A stretch of DNA of 64,000 nt from Prochilodus magdalenae (Eukaryota; Chordata; Actinopteri; Characiformes; Prochilodontidae): NCBI GenBank assembly GCA_024036415.1, contig JAMWET010000950.1, positions 539,001 through 603,000 of the forward strand, read 5' to 3'. How positions within the stretch are numbered: the stretch's first letter is position 1; each line of letters begins with the position of its first letter. A program made the position numbers and the translations under genes. Below the pieces are notes generated by a model that was not told where the DNA came from, did not search any database, and was given only the letters and a program-made list of their open reading frames with translations. Shown here piece by piece: positions 29,272 through 44,300 of the stretch.

Positions 29272-31448
29272 CCCCCTCTTTCTCCATCAGTGTCTCCCCC
29301 TGTCCCGACCGGCGCAGGAGAGGATGTATAGCCCGAATGAGCAGCGCGCTGCTGAGCTGCTTTTCCAAGCTGCGTTTGATCTCTGAGCTTTTTTGTCCTA
29401 TGGGCTCCACCATTTCACAGCTTTGCCTCCACCAATCGGTGCAAACCTAAGCGGACAAAGATATTGATTTAGCCTGACAGTGCATTTCAGATGTGAGGCA
29501 GCCTCTCTGCTTCGTACTGTAGTGTAGGAAGTGATGACCTGAGTGCTAGTATGACACTGTCTGTTATCAGTATGAGCTTGACAAGCAACTAATGAATCCA
29601 AACTAGCTGATAGACACATGCTGTTACACAGTTCTATCTATCTATTCTGTGTGCCTGTCTGTTTATTTGTCTGTCTGTCTATTTTTAGTTTACTATTTTA
29701 TTTGTCTATGAAGCATAATAACAGAAAGATAAAGTGCCCAGTTATATATATTGGGATGCAAAGAAGTCCTTCATGCAATCTTGGCAAATTACAGTCATAT
29801 AGTGCAGAAACAAGACCTTTACACTGTACAACTAATCAGTCAGCTTGGGATCGTTGTCAGGGCCATTGTGAATGGTTAACATTAGGGTTTTGTGGGCAAT
29901 GTATATAAACCAGTAGGATAAAAGGTGAATGACAATCACTCAAATCATATTACATTTCTGTATTGCTCAGATATTTTAGCAAAGTATATTATATATGTAT
30001 ATATATACATTGTATATATATGTATATGTACATGTATAAATATATATTAATAAGAATAATAATTTAAATATATTTTAAGTAACCTGTATCTCGACCACAG
30101 TTCTTCTTAGTCAGTACTAAACTGGGCCTGGTATTCCTTTAAGGATTTCTCTCAGCACATTAAATAATACCGTAGTTTACTATTAAGGTTAGACGCATGT
30201 ATCAGATTGGAAATCAGGGGTCATGTTAGTATAAGGTTGGAAATGAACAGGGGACACAGAGAAACTAGTACACAATAAGCAGCATATGCTATCAGAGTGA
30301 GACCTTTATTTATATGTTAAGAAAATTAGGAAAAATAATATTTTTTAGATCAAAAGCTTTTGGCAGTGGCAGTGGAAATGCAGTGACATGTCAGAAATCA
30401 ATGAAATGTGAAAGTACATGTGAAACTCATGAATTCCATTTTTGTCATTGCATGCAATTATTTGTAATGGGACACGATGTATGACGCACTTCTATAATGC
30501 TGCCATGTGCTTCAGGTCTTGGACACCTTTCCGTGGATAGCAATTTAAGAATGGTTTTAAAGCATGTGATCATGACAAACACTTGGTCTGTCACAGATGG
30601 CAAGTTTCTTTCCGTACCTGCTCAATGATTAATGCCTTAACCTGAACCTGACTCTGGTAATCTGAACCTTCTCTGCTGTCACGGGTTTCACTGACCAGCA
30701 TTTTTAGCACTAATAGATGGTCATGTTATAGATAAAGGATGGTTCATGCTGTGTGTCATAACAAAGCCACTTAAAGCATATACTGAGGAAAGATCAGCAG
30801 TAGCCACCTCACTGTGAAGAAGGTACAGGTTCAACATAATACATAGTATGTCACATAGCTCTTTCTTAATGGATTTTAAAGCTTAGCTTCTTTATCAGGG
30901 ACATTTAGGAGTCCTCATAAACGGAACATATTTAATTTAAACTCAGTAAAACCAATGCATTTCACATGGTAATGCCTCATGGGTGTTTATGTACCTGCAT
31001 CCATGTGTATACATTTTCTGTACAAAGCAGAACAGTTTGTGTCACAACACAAACACGTTTTATTTTTTTCATCTTATTTTAGCCCAATAGTGACAGTCAA
31101 CAGATGTTACAGTATGTTGTGTGGCATCTGGTGATGGAGTTAGGCATGTTATATCAGGCAACATCTTCACATTAGTGGGCAAAACCAGATGATCTGAACA
31201 GCTCTATTTGGAAAGACCAGGTGAATGCTGCCGCTTGCACTTGTCCATGTATCCAACAACTGCTAACCTTAATTGATTATATCAGACAGAATTCACTCCT
31301 AGATTAGTAATGGAAAATCAGAACTGTGCAAGTTTCTCTTTCCTATTAGGCAGCAAGAGTTGTAGTATGACATATTTGATTTGATATTCCTTACTTAACT
31401 TTGTGTGACCTGTGTTTTGACTATTTACAATGCAATGCAGAAAAGATA
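27257..31448. other. intergenic region 5' of slc6a15
   Basis: Holds the presumed slc6a15 promoter, whose position cannot be fixed. GC content is raised from about 26950 to 28150. Apart from the (CT)n array at 29163-29268 and an AT-rich TA-repeat patch near 29990-30050, no coding exon, RNA gene or named repeat was recognised. Confidence 0.5.
29163..29268. repeat. (CT)n microsatellite, two blocks
   Basis: About 60 bases of pure CT, a short interruption (CTGTTCTCCAT), then about 33 more bases of CT. It reads as (GA)n on the slc6a15 strand, roughly 2 kb upstream of its start codon. Confidence 0.95.
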
Positions 31449-32982
<1,534 letters not shown>

Positions 32983-33199
32983 TTATATAGCTCTAGTCAC
33001 TGTGAAACTGTTAAACGGTCCATATCCTGGAAAGCCACAACTTGCCTTTATTTTTTGCAAGTGTTTTGTTTAATGTAGTGTGTAATGTAGTATGTCAACA
33101 CTGTTAAAGTTTCAAAATGTAATGTTCGATCCCCAGTCTATATAGTCTCTATATGGAAACGAAGCTGCAAAAACAAAAAACAAACAAAAAAAACATCCA

Positions 33200-33203
<4 letters not shown>

Positions 33204-33284
<81 letters not shown>
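33204..33284. repeat. (TA)n microsatellite
   Basis: An uninterrupted TA run of about 40 units, immediately left of a decayed interspersed repeat. Confidence 0.95.
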
Positions 33285-33287
<3 letters not shown>

Positions 33288-33299
33288 AGAAAACTACAC

Positions 33300-33515
33300 A
33301 TTTTGTTCATTCATTCATCTTCTGAGCTTCTTATTCTTCTGTGGGGTGGTGGGTACAGGAAACAACCTGGAAAGACTGCCAGTTCACCAGAAAGCAGACA
33401 TGCAGGCATATGCATTTACTCAGATGCTCCTCTGAGGCAATTTAGCATCTCCAAATCAGCTAACTGCATGTCTTTGGACTGTGGAGGGAGAACTTGCAAA
33501 TTCCACACAAATGGC
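33300..33515. repeat. decayed teleost interspersed repeat
   Basis: The order TTCATTCATCTTCTGAGC, GGTGGTGGGTACAGG, GCCAGTTCACCAGAAAGC, GCATGTCTTTGGACTGTGG, GGGAGAACTTGCAAATTCCA is that of a very common fish repeat, here with many substitutions. The class (SINE or LINE tail) was not determined. Confidence 0.5.
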
Positions 33516-35999
33516 CAATGTTAATGGCATGTGACGGTTGCATTGCATTAACATACTATCAGTTTAAATGGGCTTTCTCTCAAATTCCTGTTAAAGATAG
33601 TTTACAATGATAGGATTAATAACAATGTGGTGATAAAGCTCTTTTCACAGAAATACTGTCCTGTGTCTATGGTTCACTTCAGTCACAGTACCTGAAGAGA
33701 GCAAAACATTGGAAGTCCTAAAGGGATCCACAGGAAGGGATTTTAAAAGGAATGAAAACAAAATAAGTGTTATGTAAGTAATATGTGCAGCTGCTAGTAA
33801 ACACTGCAAGGCAAAGGGAATTACACTTTAATAACATTTCATGTGTCCTGTGGATGAAAAAATGCCATTGAGTCATTGTACTGTAGTTACAATATTTATA
33901 TTGAACATTTAGTTAAAATTAACTTAAATACAACATTTTATACAACACTTAAATACAACATTTTATACAACACTTAAATACAACATTCTGCATGCACAAT
34001 TACTGTTTTGCATTTAACATATTGTGTAGACAAACATAAAATGCCACCTGTGCAATGTTGTTTAGAAAAGGTTAAACTCAGATAATCCAGTAAATAAACA
34101 TTGTGCACTAAGGTTAGCAGAAAAATGCCAGAGTGAAGTTTGTTCTATATAGAGGATGTGCTAATATCTTTTCACATAGAAAGTCGTATAGAGTCGGAAG
34201 AGACTGAAACTTTGCTTATGACTGTAGAGTGGCACAGGAGTAATGCAAGCACATGCTTTTAAATAGATCTGTCTGTACAATATTGACATATTTGAGAGTC
34301 ATAGATTGTTTTTAATGAGAAAACCATTAAACATAAGTCTACATTTAAAAATGCAGAATTTAGTAATTATTCTGTTACTTAGAATCTCATGTGCAAAAAG
34401 GGACTGTAGAGGATTTTTTAATAAGAGCCAATGCATGTTTATTTTCAACTTTGGAATTATGTATCATATGATGTAGGTAAATGAATGATGATATATCTAT
34501 ATAGGAGACTCAAGAAATTAAAAATAAATAGAATTATATTAATGTCCATACTATTCATACCCTAATGCTTTATCCACAGAGGATCAACCTCCTTGGAAGT
34601 GTCCAAAGAGTTAGCAGTACAGACCCAGCAACATAGTGACCTTTATTTCAGCCTGTAATCTGAATGGAAACGATCAGCTTAATGAGTGCTGGCCAGATAA
34701 TGGCTACAGACCAGTAACAGAAAACCCTTGACAGTGCAAACACAGGGACCCTATCCAAACTTGAGCTCCGTTTGGAGCCAAGCCGCCTTTGACTAGTCTA
34801 ATCTGCAGTATAAATCTGCAGCCTCGGTCTGTCTGGTCCCTGTCTGGGTTGTGTGCTCTTAGACAAAGAGCTCCGGACACCTTGCCCATTGACAAAGGGG
34901 TGGATCCCACTCTCCTCTAATCGGAGTGGACAAGGCTTGCTGATGGGGCCTTTTTGAGCAATTGAACTTGGTAAATTCTCCTTACAGATCTGATGAAACA
35001 TGGACAGACTTCAACAACCGACTAGTGCAGTGAGTGAAGTGGTGCAGCCGCACAGAAAATCCAAATGGGACAGCTTTAATGTTGAGGTTGTTGGATTTGA
35101 AGGCACTCTTTTTTGGCATTTTTCTAGGTATTGGTCGACAGAACATTAGAAATATTACTGCATGGTGGCAGTGGGTCATCACAATCATCAAAGCCTGAAC
35201 GCCAGTAAAGCAGGTTGGATTGACTTGCACTCAGAAATATACACCAGAGTTAAGATCATCAAGCCAATGTAAGTCTAAGGTCATTTTCTTCTCTACTAGT
35301 GCTCCTTCAGGAGGAGTGCTGCTTTCAGTTCTTGTTCAGTATACACGTCACACAGGAAGTCATATGCTAATCCTTTCTGATGAAATATCCACTCCTAGTT
35401 ACATCTCTGAGAGAGCTGAGCCAATAGGCTCCATCCCAGCATCACTTAATGAAATCTTGTAGTGTTGTGGGGCTTCACTTAATTTTACATTTTACTAATG
35501 CATTTTATCTGTGGATGTGAATCAGGCAAACTGAAGGACTTTCCATTGTTTATAAAATTCTTTGGATGAGATAAATAAAGTCATTTGTAATAAACGGTCT
35601 GGTAAGAAATTATTCATTTGTAGAGAAAATTACAGAGTGTCCAAAACCACAAGTAAAACCACACAAATATTTAATATTTATTTTTTAATGTAATGTTATT
35701 TATGTTAAAATAAGATCAAATCTGAAAAAAAAGAGTTTTCTATGTTTCTGTTTCTATTCTTCTAAGTATTTGGTCCAATAATCAATACATTATTCAACTA
35801 TCAAAATAGTAATTTGTGGCAGTTTCTCTGGAACAAACCCTTACTTTACTTTACCCTTTACTTGGTGTAACTCACTCATTCCGGGTCCTTGTCTGAAAGG
35901 CTGCGTCCGACTCAGTGGGTAGTAGGTGCACACGGCTGGTGTAAGTCCAGTCATTGTATGGATGTGTGGTGGAGTACGTGGTGTCGGCCGCAGCTAAAC
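33516..35999. other. intergenic region between slc6a15 and lrriq1
   Basis: No coding exon was recognised. In human the tetraspanin gene TSPAN19 lies in this position; no tetraspanin-like exon was seen on either strand. A 25-base tandem repeat is at 33922-33988. Confidence 0.5.
33922..33988. repeat. 25 bp tandem repeat, 2.7 copies
   Basis: The unit ACTTAAATACAACATTTTAT plus ACAAC occurs twice exactly and a third time in part. Confidence 0.9.
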
Positions 36000-36188
36000 T
36001 CCTCTAGCCAAGTAGTTTGTCCCTCGCGCCACCCTGTATCGTTGGTTGCTATAGCGACAGAGAGCCACAGAGACGCGAGCTCGAGCAGGTGCCGTGGGCT
36101 CCTCGGTGTTAGTTGGAGACGTATGACCCCAATATGTGGATAAATGTGCCTACTGCTTACATTTAGTCCAGACTCCATCAAGCGCAAG
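36000..36188 (+). promoter_or_regulatory. lrriq1: probable lrriq1 promoter / non-coding first exon with X-box-like motif
   Basis: A GC- and CpG-rich block (about 35880-36130) stands out 2.1 kb before the lrriq1 start codon. At 36045-36058 it carries GTTGCTATAGCGAC, an imperfect palindrome matching the RFX X-box (GTTGCC-AT-GGCAAC) at 11 of 14 positions. RFX factors with FOXJ1 drive ciliary genes, and human LRRIQ1 is expressed mainly in ciliated tissues and testis. A splice donor CAAG|GTATTT at 36188|36189 could end a non-coding first exon joining the acceptor at 38299|38300. The transcription start itself is inferred. Confidence 0.5.
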
Positions 36189-36726
36189 GTATTTCATTAC
36201 ATTACCGTGTCTTTATGCTCATGTCGTAGGATATAATGAAATTTAAAAGCGTTGTTACGTCGTGACGTTTTAGCCTCTGACCTCCTCCCAGGCTGTGTAT
36301 GCTAGCTAGTTAGCTGTTATCTGTTAGCTGGCTATTAGTGATGCTGACTGACCTCTATGACTTCTATAAACGCTCATCTCTCTAGATGACAGTTTGAGTC
36401 TGGTGCTGCGTAGTGAACCATTAAATACATATGATGTGAGCCAGACATCTTAAGGTTTTAATGCCGGTAGCACCCTGACAGAAAACCATAACACAGCTAA
36501 TGACTATAATTCCAGAGATGTTTTTATTCTAAAATGTATTTTTCACTTCATGGCTTAGGGATACATGCAGGGCTTTGTAAGGTACAGCAGTAGTTTCTTT
36601 ATGTGCAATGTACATTTTTACATCAGAGCACTCTGAGTGAGTTTGTTTAAATGTCAGTGTCAGTTTTACAGAGATTTTAAAAAATATCGAATGAAAGCAG
36701 TTTTTAGACCTAATAGTTTTGTACTA

Positions 36727-36788
36727 CAATTCAATTCAATTCAATTCAATTCAATTCAATTCAATTCAATTCAATTCAATTCAATTCA
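36727..36788. repeat. (TTCAA)n pentanucleotide repeat
   Basis: About twelve perfect TTCAA units, then degenerate units. It lies in the presumed lrriq1 intron 1. Confidence 0.95.
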
Positions 36789-37145
36789 GTTCAACTTTAC
36801 TGTCATAATACCAATACAGGGTTGTACAGTATAATGAAACAGTCAGGCTCCTTCTCCAGTGCAGTATAAGAATATATGAGTATATATATAAATAGTGTCG
36901 TGCAAAGACAAATAGACAAAAAACAATGTGCGTAAAAAAAACTCTCTACGACGTGTAAAGTGTAAGAGCAGTGTCAGTAAGTGTTTTTGTAAACAGTATA
37001 GATATATAAAGTGTACAGTGCAGGTAGTAAAGAAGCTTAATGTTCAGGTAACAGTTAAATTGCTTAGTACAAGTGTTCAGTATAGAAAAATAAATATAGA
37101 TAATGAATGCATAGCTGAGATGTTCAAGTATACAGAATAAAGATA
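36789..37145. repeat. likely interspersed repeat following the TTCAA array
   Basis: TTCAACTTTACTGTCATAAT followed by GGTTGTACAGTATAATGAAA is a common start of fish retro-repeats. The following 300 bases are rich in short CAGT/GTGTA motifs and lack coding sense. The family is unassigned. Confidence 0.35.
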
Positions 37146-38300
37146 AAACAGTCTTGTGAGGTAGTGGAACGCAGTATGTGCTGGGGTGATCTGGGCTGTA
37201 TCATTACAATCTTTAGTGTTGTAGTCATGTTCTGGTAAGTGCTGCCGGTGTGACCAGTTTGATAGCTCTAGTTGGACAGCTCTTGTAGTGGTTTATTATA
37301 AAGATGCTTTGATTTTTATTTGAGTCTTTAAAAAATTAACTGGGGTATGGGTTTAGAATAGCTACTGCATTCATCCTTACTCAGTAATTAAAGTCAAAAT
37401 GTCATAATCACTGGGAAGGGACTGTTTGTGTTGAAAAGAGAATGAAGGTGTTTTTGAACAGAATGGTTCCCAGTAGTAATGGCAGGCAGAGCAGCTATAT
37501 CTTTCAGAAGATAAATGCAGAGAACAGTAATACTTTTGTTCCTTCACCTTCAGGTGAAGTATATATTAAAGGAATACCGTTCTCCATGTTCTTTATTCAT
37601 ACATACACTGTTACCTGTCAGGTGAGCAGTGTCTGTCTCTGTGCACATGCCTGTGATGAGGGCTGGAAGTGGCAGAGCTGTCAAGGTCTTGCTTTAACTG
37701 AATTATTTAAAGTCTGAGGACTTTCAGATCAGCAGATAATTCCTGTATCACTTGCAAGAATATAGAAGGCGGGTCTGAGTCAGATGTGCTACATTTTGAT
37801 GAGATCATGTTTGAGGTTTCCTCACCTAGTGCAGATGTTAGTTGATGGAGCAAGAGTAGAGTCAGCAACTCTAAGAGCCTTCTGTGCTCATTCTTACTTA
37901 CATGCCAGGGATAGGGCTTCAGCTTAGATGGTGGCATGATGCTCAGACTGAAGGACTAGGCCCAGCTTAACAACAAATCACCAAAATTGCTGATATCTAT
38001 AGAGGCATAGGTAGGAAGGGATGCAGGTTACAGTGAACTAGTTTAACTTCTTTATTTGCAAACCAAACAGCTCTGGACAGCACAGGTAGTGTGCTACTCC
38101 TAGACACATTGCATGCTACCTTGTCTCCTGTGTCACTGGGTTACTGGACCCTCTGGAAAATCCAAACATAGAAACAAAAATACTGATAAGTACTTAAAAA
38201 TGAAAAGTGCTTACTAGTTTATTTGTGGAAAATTGTTGATAGTATGTGCCCTACTGTTAACCACCTGGCAGATTTTGATTAGTGTGATTATTATTTAAGG

Positions 38301-41300
38301 ATGGACTCAGAAGATGGACTCATAGAACAGGCCATTGATGAGGAGCTGAAAAAGCTAAGCCTAAGTCTTTCAGATATTTCTGATGTGGATTCAAATAATG
38401 ACACAGAAAGTGAGGATGACTTCACTACATCTAATGGAAAGGTATGTATAAAAAAAACGTAATTTGTAGCATGGAACCTGTGTAGCTATCTAGATAATGA
38501 GAAAGCTCTTCTCATCAGTATTCTTTTAGGAATCTGTCTTACTTCTGTGATAATTACTTAATCTTTATTCTAAGTAGTCAAATCAAGTTTTTGTAGCTGG
38601 CATTTATTTTCTTCTGATTGTTTTATTGTGTTGTACCTTTCAAAATACAGCTGGAGAATGACTTTCCTGAGTCAGTGCTAACCTATTTTGAAGCTTCACG
38701 TAACAGAGTGAATACCTTTGAACAGCTGATCCTTGAAGATCTTAATGAAAACGGTGAGATATGTGTACATCGTGTACACTATAAATTGCAAAAGTTTTTA
38801 TGCAAAGTTATGATATTGTTCTTGTTCACTTTATGTGCAGATACAACATATACTGAGCTGTCTCATCAAAATCATTTTGAGAGTCTTCTAAATGAACTTG
38901 CTCATAATCCTGAGGAGGATCTCATGAAGCTGAAGGAAAGGGTGAGTGATGCATAAAAAAAATAAAACCCTGAGTCACTGCTAAGGAAAGGAAGAGCCAG
39001 TGAATATATTGAATGTGCTTGGTCTGGAATGGCAGTATGACACAGAAATGAATCAGAGACCAATAAAATACAAATAAACTAAGTTCATTTTGTATCTTTG
39101 TGATGCTGGTGGATGTCTTATGAAGTTGTAATGAGCCATTAAAAAAAAATCCATGTATGTTTATGCATTCTCAGATCATTTGTGAAATTGAGGAGCATGT
39201 AGCTGAAATGAGTGAAGCTGATGGGAGTTGCCGGGAAGACACTAAGCCTGAACAGCATGTGAATGATGGTTTGTTTACATATTGGAATTATAACCGAATT
39301 ACAGCCCTCATTTTGTCTTTTTTTTTTTCTTAGTCCAAATATATGCCATTTTATCTTCCATGGTTTACCATTTAGAATGTCACTTACATTTCCCTATATC
39401 ATATGACTAGTACTGAAATCAATGCATTGCTTTTGTGCCCTCCTAAGATATATTAATGAACAAACCTCTCAAATAAATATAATTAAAATCAGTGATGATG
39501 TATTTCGATAATCCACCACTAGATGCCCTCCTTGTAAAAGGTACAGTTGCTTATGTAAGACAGGGTACAGTTTGTCCTGGACTACTTATTTGTGCGTGTA
39601 ATCTTTTTAACAGGATGTACATTGCAAAGATTTGTGTTGATTTCAGAAACTGAAAGGCAGCTCATCGATGAATGGAAAGAGCTGGAAGAAAAACTGAAGA
39701 AAGAGGAAGAGCAGAGATTGACAGAGCTGGAAGCTGAGAGGAAGCGCTATTTAAACTCAGCAAGAGAGGAGGAGGAAAAGAGAAGGCGCCAACTTGAGAA
39801 GTTTGAGGATGAGCTAAGGAAAATAGAGAAAACTGGTTTGGTAAGATCATCTGTGCAGTAGCATGAAACTGCAAGTAAAACACTCTTTGTTTTTTTAAGT
39901 AAGTAAAATGCTTTTTTGAAATCAAGAAAAACTAAAATCATATTTAATAAGAATCACACAGAAGCATTAAAACCTAAATATAAAATCCATATTTTTTAGT
40001 ATTAAGTGTGTCCATATATCAGTTTACACTACATTACAACCTTCCATCCTTTTCAGGAGACTTGATTCAGTTTCCCAAATAAGTCATGATAACTCATGAC
40101 ATGTAACCAGCACACTCAGTGATGTTGAGATTGTGTTTGATGTGTGTATGTATATATGATGTGTGTATATATAGTATATTTTATGTTTTATTCCAATATG
40201 ATTGGAAATAAATGAAGGGTACTATGTCTTACATTTCCCTCATAATTTATCAAGTAGATGCTGTTGGTGGCTATAAGTGGTAACGTTTTGGCTATATTTT
40301 CATAGTGTGAAATTTCTGAACATCTGGAAGGGGTCAGCCATTCAAAAGAAAGTATTCAACTCGAGCTGGCCGAACAGCAGGTAAGTTTCAGTACGATGAT
40401 CTCACTCTCAGGTAAAAACTGGCTGCCTGAGTAGATGTGAATTTCTCATTATGTTTATGTCTGATTCGTCTCAGGAGGTGATCATGAAATTAGAGGTCCA
40501 GTTGGAGGAGGAGAGGCATGCATATGAAGAGGCACAGCGGGAGGGGAAAAAGAAAAGTAAGCTTCAGCAGTGTGGAGCAGCTATCAAGCTCCAGGCAGCT
40601 TTTAGAGGAGTCTTGGTACGTCGTTGGAGCAAGAATGAGCTGATCAGGAGGAGAGAAGAGGTGAGGAGGAGACAGGAGGAGATAGAAAAGAGGAAAAGGA
40701 GGAGAGAAAAGGAGGAAAGAATGAAGAGGTTGTGGGAGGAAGAGAAAAAGAGAGCAGTGGCAGAGGAGCAGCGTGAACAGGAGGAACTGGAATTGAGAAG
40801 AGCTGAGTATGAGAAAGCCAAGGAACAGGAGCGCCATCGTCTGGACAGAGAGCGCAAGCTGGAAGAAAAGAAAAGACAAGAGGAAGAAGCAAAGAGGATG
40901 GACGATGAGAGAAAAAGGAAGGAGGATGAGGAAAGGAGAAAAATAATGGAAAAGGAGCAAAAAGAGGAAGAAAAGAGGCGATTAGAAGAGGAAGCGAAAA
41001 AGCAGGAGGTGGAAAAGATGAACAAAAAACTTGAAAGTAAGGAAATGCAGAAAGAAGGAATACAACTAGAGGAAAAGCAGAGCAAAGGGGAGGGGAATAG
41101 AATAGGGAGAAATGAGGAGCGAGGTAGATGGGGAATGGAGGAGAGAAGAATAAGGGAGAAAGAAAGGAAGAAAATAATGGAAGAGCACAGAATGGAGGAG
41201 GAAAAACGGCATGTAGAGGATGAGTTGAGAAAAAGAAAAGAGGAGGCAGAGAAGAAGAGAGAAGAATTTGAAAGCAAGCAAATGCAGACAGAAAGTAAAC

Positions 41301-44300
41301 AACTTGAGGAAAAGGAGGGTAAAGAAGTGGAGGAGAAAGTGAAAGAGAAAAATGAGGAGAGAGATGGACAGAAAATGGAGGAGAGAAGAATAAGGGGAGA
41401 AGAAACAGGGAAAATAATAAATCAGGAAAACAGAAGCGTAGAGGAGCAAGTGAGGAAAAGTAAGGATGCCAAGAGTAGGAAGTTGGAGGAAGAGGAAAAT
41501 AAAAGGATAAAAAGCATAGTAAAGCAGGAAGAACAAAGAACATGTCTAGTAGAAAAGGAGAGCAGAGAGGAGGAAGGGAAAGCAACAAAGAGAAATGAGA
41601 AGAGAGGTGGACTGGAAGAAGCAAAAAGGCTAGATGATCAGCGGTGTTTTGTGAAAAACATAAAGAAGAGTAGTGAAAAGAGAAAAGAGAGAAATGCAGA
41701 GCTTAGTCCTCAGCCATGTCTTTCTCAGTCAGACAAGAACCTGAATGGTATCTTAGCTAGCACATGTTCCTCTAGTAATGGACCCCATCAGATCTGTGTC
41801 ACAATTCCCACTAATGATGTCACTGTGGTAATGACACCAGCCTTAGACCATGCACAGCTGGAATCTGAAATGCATGTTGGGAAATCAGAAATGGACACGA
41901 GGGGGCACCATTGTGAAACAGCTGATTCACTCCAGAACTGTGCCCAAAACACAAGCCCTATATGCCTGCCTGACAGCACAGAGCAGAAGCGACTTGCCTG
42001 GATGATGCAGTGCACTCCCTGGTCCAAGCTCTCCATGCAGAACAAGAGAAAGGGGCTCACAGCTCCACCCAGAAAGAGGGGGACTAGAAGACCGTCAGTA
42101 CCCAGTTTACCACCTTTATCTATGGACACTGTCCTGAAGTCTGGGCCCTGGAGCACTCTCAGACAGGTAGCACCAAAAATATAACAGAATCATCACAGTT
42201 TTGTCTTTTATTCATAAGTAATACATTAAAGGAGAATTCCTGTTTTTTATTTTCAAAATCTTGACAAAATTAAACTGTTGGGTAAACAAAATACATAAAT
42301 GTTTGCTTTAAAATGATTAATTATTTCGGAATGAACTGACTCACACTTATTTACAGTGATGGTCATATGAAGGAGGTGTGATAATTCCTACAGTTCATTT
42401 TATTTAATGTCCAAAATAAATGTGATTGTACATATTTCTTCTTACTTTTTCTGTTTGAGGTTGAAAATGACAATATAGTGGTAAATCGTAAAAAATTAGT
42501 TTGCCGTAGCATCCCCTGCATGTACCACTTTGGCAAGAATGGCTTAAAAGAAATATGCTTATCACAAAGCTTATCACAAAGCTCTGCTAAAACAAAGTCC
42601 CGGGAATCAGGCAGCACATTCGTAATTTTTGTGTTTTATTGTAGCCAGTAAAACTCTTTGATAGTCAGGTTTCTATCACTAAAGCTGTAACCTAATCACA
42701 CTCTTTGTAAAAAAAATTCCCTGTAAGATTCTAATTCCTATTTTAGGTGTGCTGTGTGTACTTATGATGTTTATTAGGGGTGAACAATACTTTAAGAACA
42801 CTAACAAACTGGCCATGTGCTGTATGTGCTGATGTTAAATAGCCTATTCTGAAATCTCTATGTCTTTGCAGCTAGATATATATTATTTAGATGTATATTA
42901 AACTGTTTATACAGGCAATTAAAATGTATCTCTCAAAATATAATGGTTGTTGGATTTATACCTAATGTATTATATATTCATAGGGTACAACATTAGCTCC
43001 TTATCATTGACTCATTTTAGTGGTTCTGTTTGCAGTTAAACTCAAAATGAGGATGTAATTTTTAAATTTATAAAAAAAACCCTTTGAAATTGTGCACACT
43101 TGGCTGGCTTACCCACTTAAAATGTAGAATCAAAAGATTTTTAACCTATACAATATCCAGAAATGAATCCAATTATCATAATTAAAAATAATATCCTGAA
43201 AATGTGTTGATGAGGTTGTTTACCCTACTGCCCCCTGGTGTTTACTGTGTTGTACTTGAAAGTACAGAGTACATTTAAAATGTGTTTTATAATGAATGCC
43301 AACACCAGGTGACTACAGTAACTCTGGAAGACTTGCCTGGCTGCAGTCTGTCTACCCTGTCTGAGTGCACCAGTCTGCAGTCACTAACTCTCAGGCGCTG
43401 TGGACTTCGGGCCCTGGAAGGACTTCACCAGTGTAGTGAGCTTAGACATATTGATGTACAGGTATGTACTTTTGTTCTGTAAAGACTTTTGGATGAATTC
43501 TCAAAGTTCTTATAATAGCAGAAGCTTTCTTTGTCTAATTTCTTATTTTTTATTTTAAGCAAAACAACATAACATATGTTGACCTTGAGGGCTTAGAAAA
43601 ACTTGAGGTCCTCCTGCTGGGTAGGAATCAGCTCACAAGCATCCCGGACCTGGGCCGTGCTGTTAACTTGACTGTGCTTCACCTGTCGCACAACATTATC
43701 TCCCGCATCAGTGAGTGGCATACAATCTTAAAATACATGTTTGGCCATGTTACCCAGGTGGCGTATGACACTGTTTTTTGTTTATTAAAGTGAGATATTT
43801 CCACAATTTCAACCAAAACTAAACACACAATTTCTGAATTGTAAGATTTGGGCTAGATGGATCAGGTGCTTGAGAAATGTGCTTGGAGCTAAACTCTGTA
43901 GGACAGTGGATGTCCGGATGACTACAATTGAAACCCAATATTTTTTGTTCACTAGAGGGCAGCGTTGTCTTATTACAGCAGTCTTCTGTGTTTGCGCCCT
44001 CTTTAACAAACAATATATATTCATATCTGAGCCATTTATCTCTAATATGTTTCTGTATTGAACAGCCATGAATAAATATTTCATAAAGAAGAGGTTAAAT
44101 GCTCCTAAAGAGTATTTACTTTCTGTGGTTGTTATGAAATTCCATATTGCGGAGCCTTGAAATAAGGTTATTCTTTGGCTGATATTAGATTGTCCACAGA
44201 CAGTTTCACCTCATTTTTACGTCTTCATATGAATGATGTCTTTTACTGTTAGGTGGCTTGGAATCTCTGAAAAGGCTTCAGCGACTGTCAGTTGACCATA

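Noticed and set aside
33516..35999. Search for TSPAN19 exons
   Set aside because: No tetraspanin signature with splice sites was recognised on either strand; short frames such as 34704-35230 have no recognisable similarity.
40564..41624. Long open frames on the minus strand (up to 326 residues) across the large lrriq1 exon
   Set aside because: They are antisense to a Glu/Lys/Arg-rich coiled-coil exon. GAG/GAA/AAG codons rarely give stops in reverse, so long Ser/Leu/Phe-rich shadows are expected.
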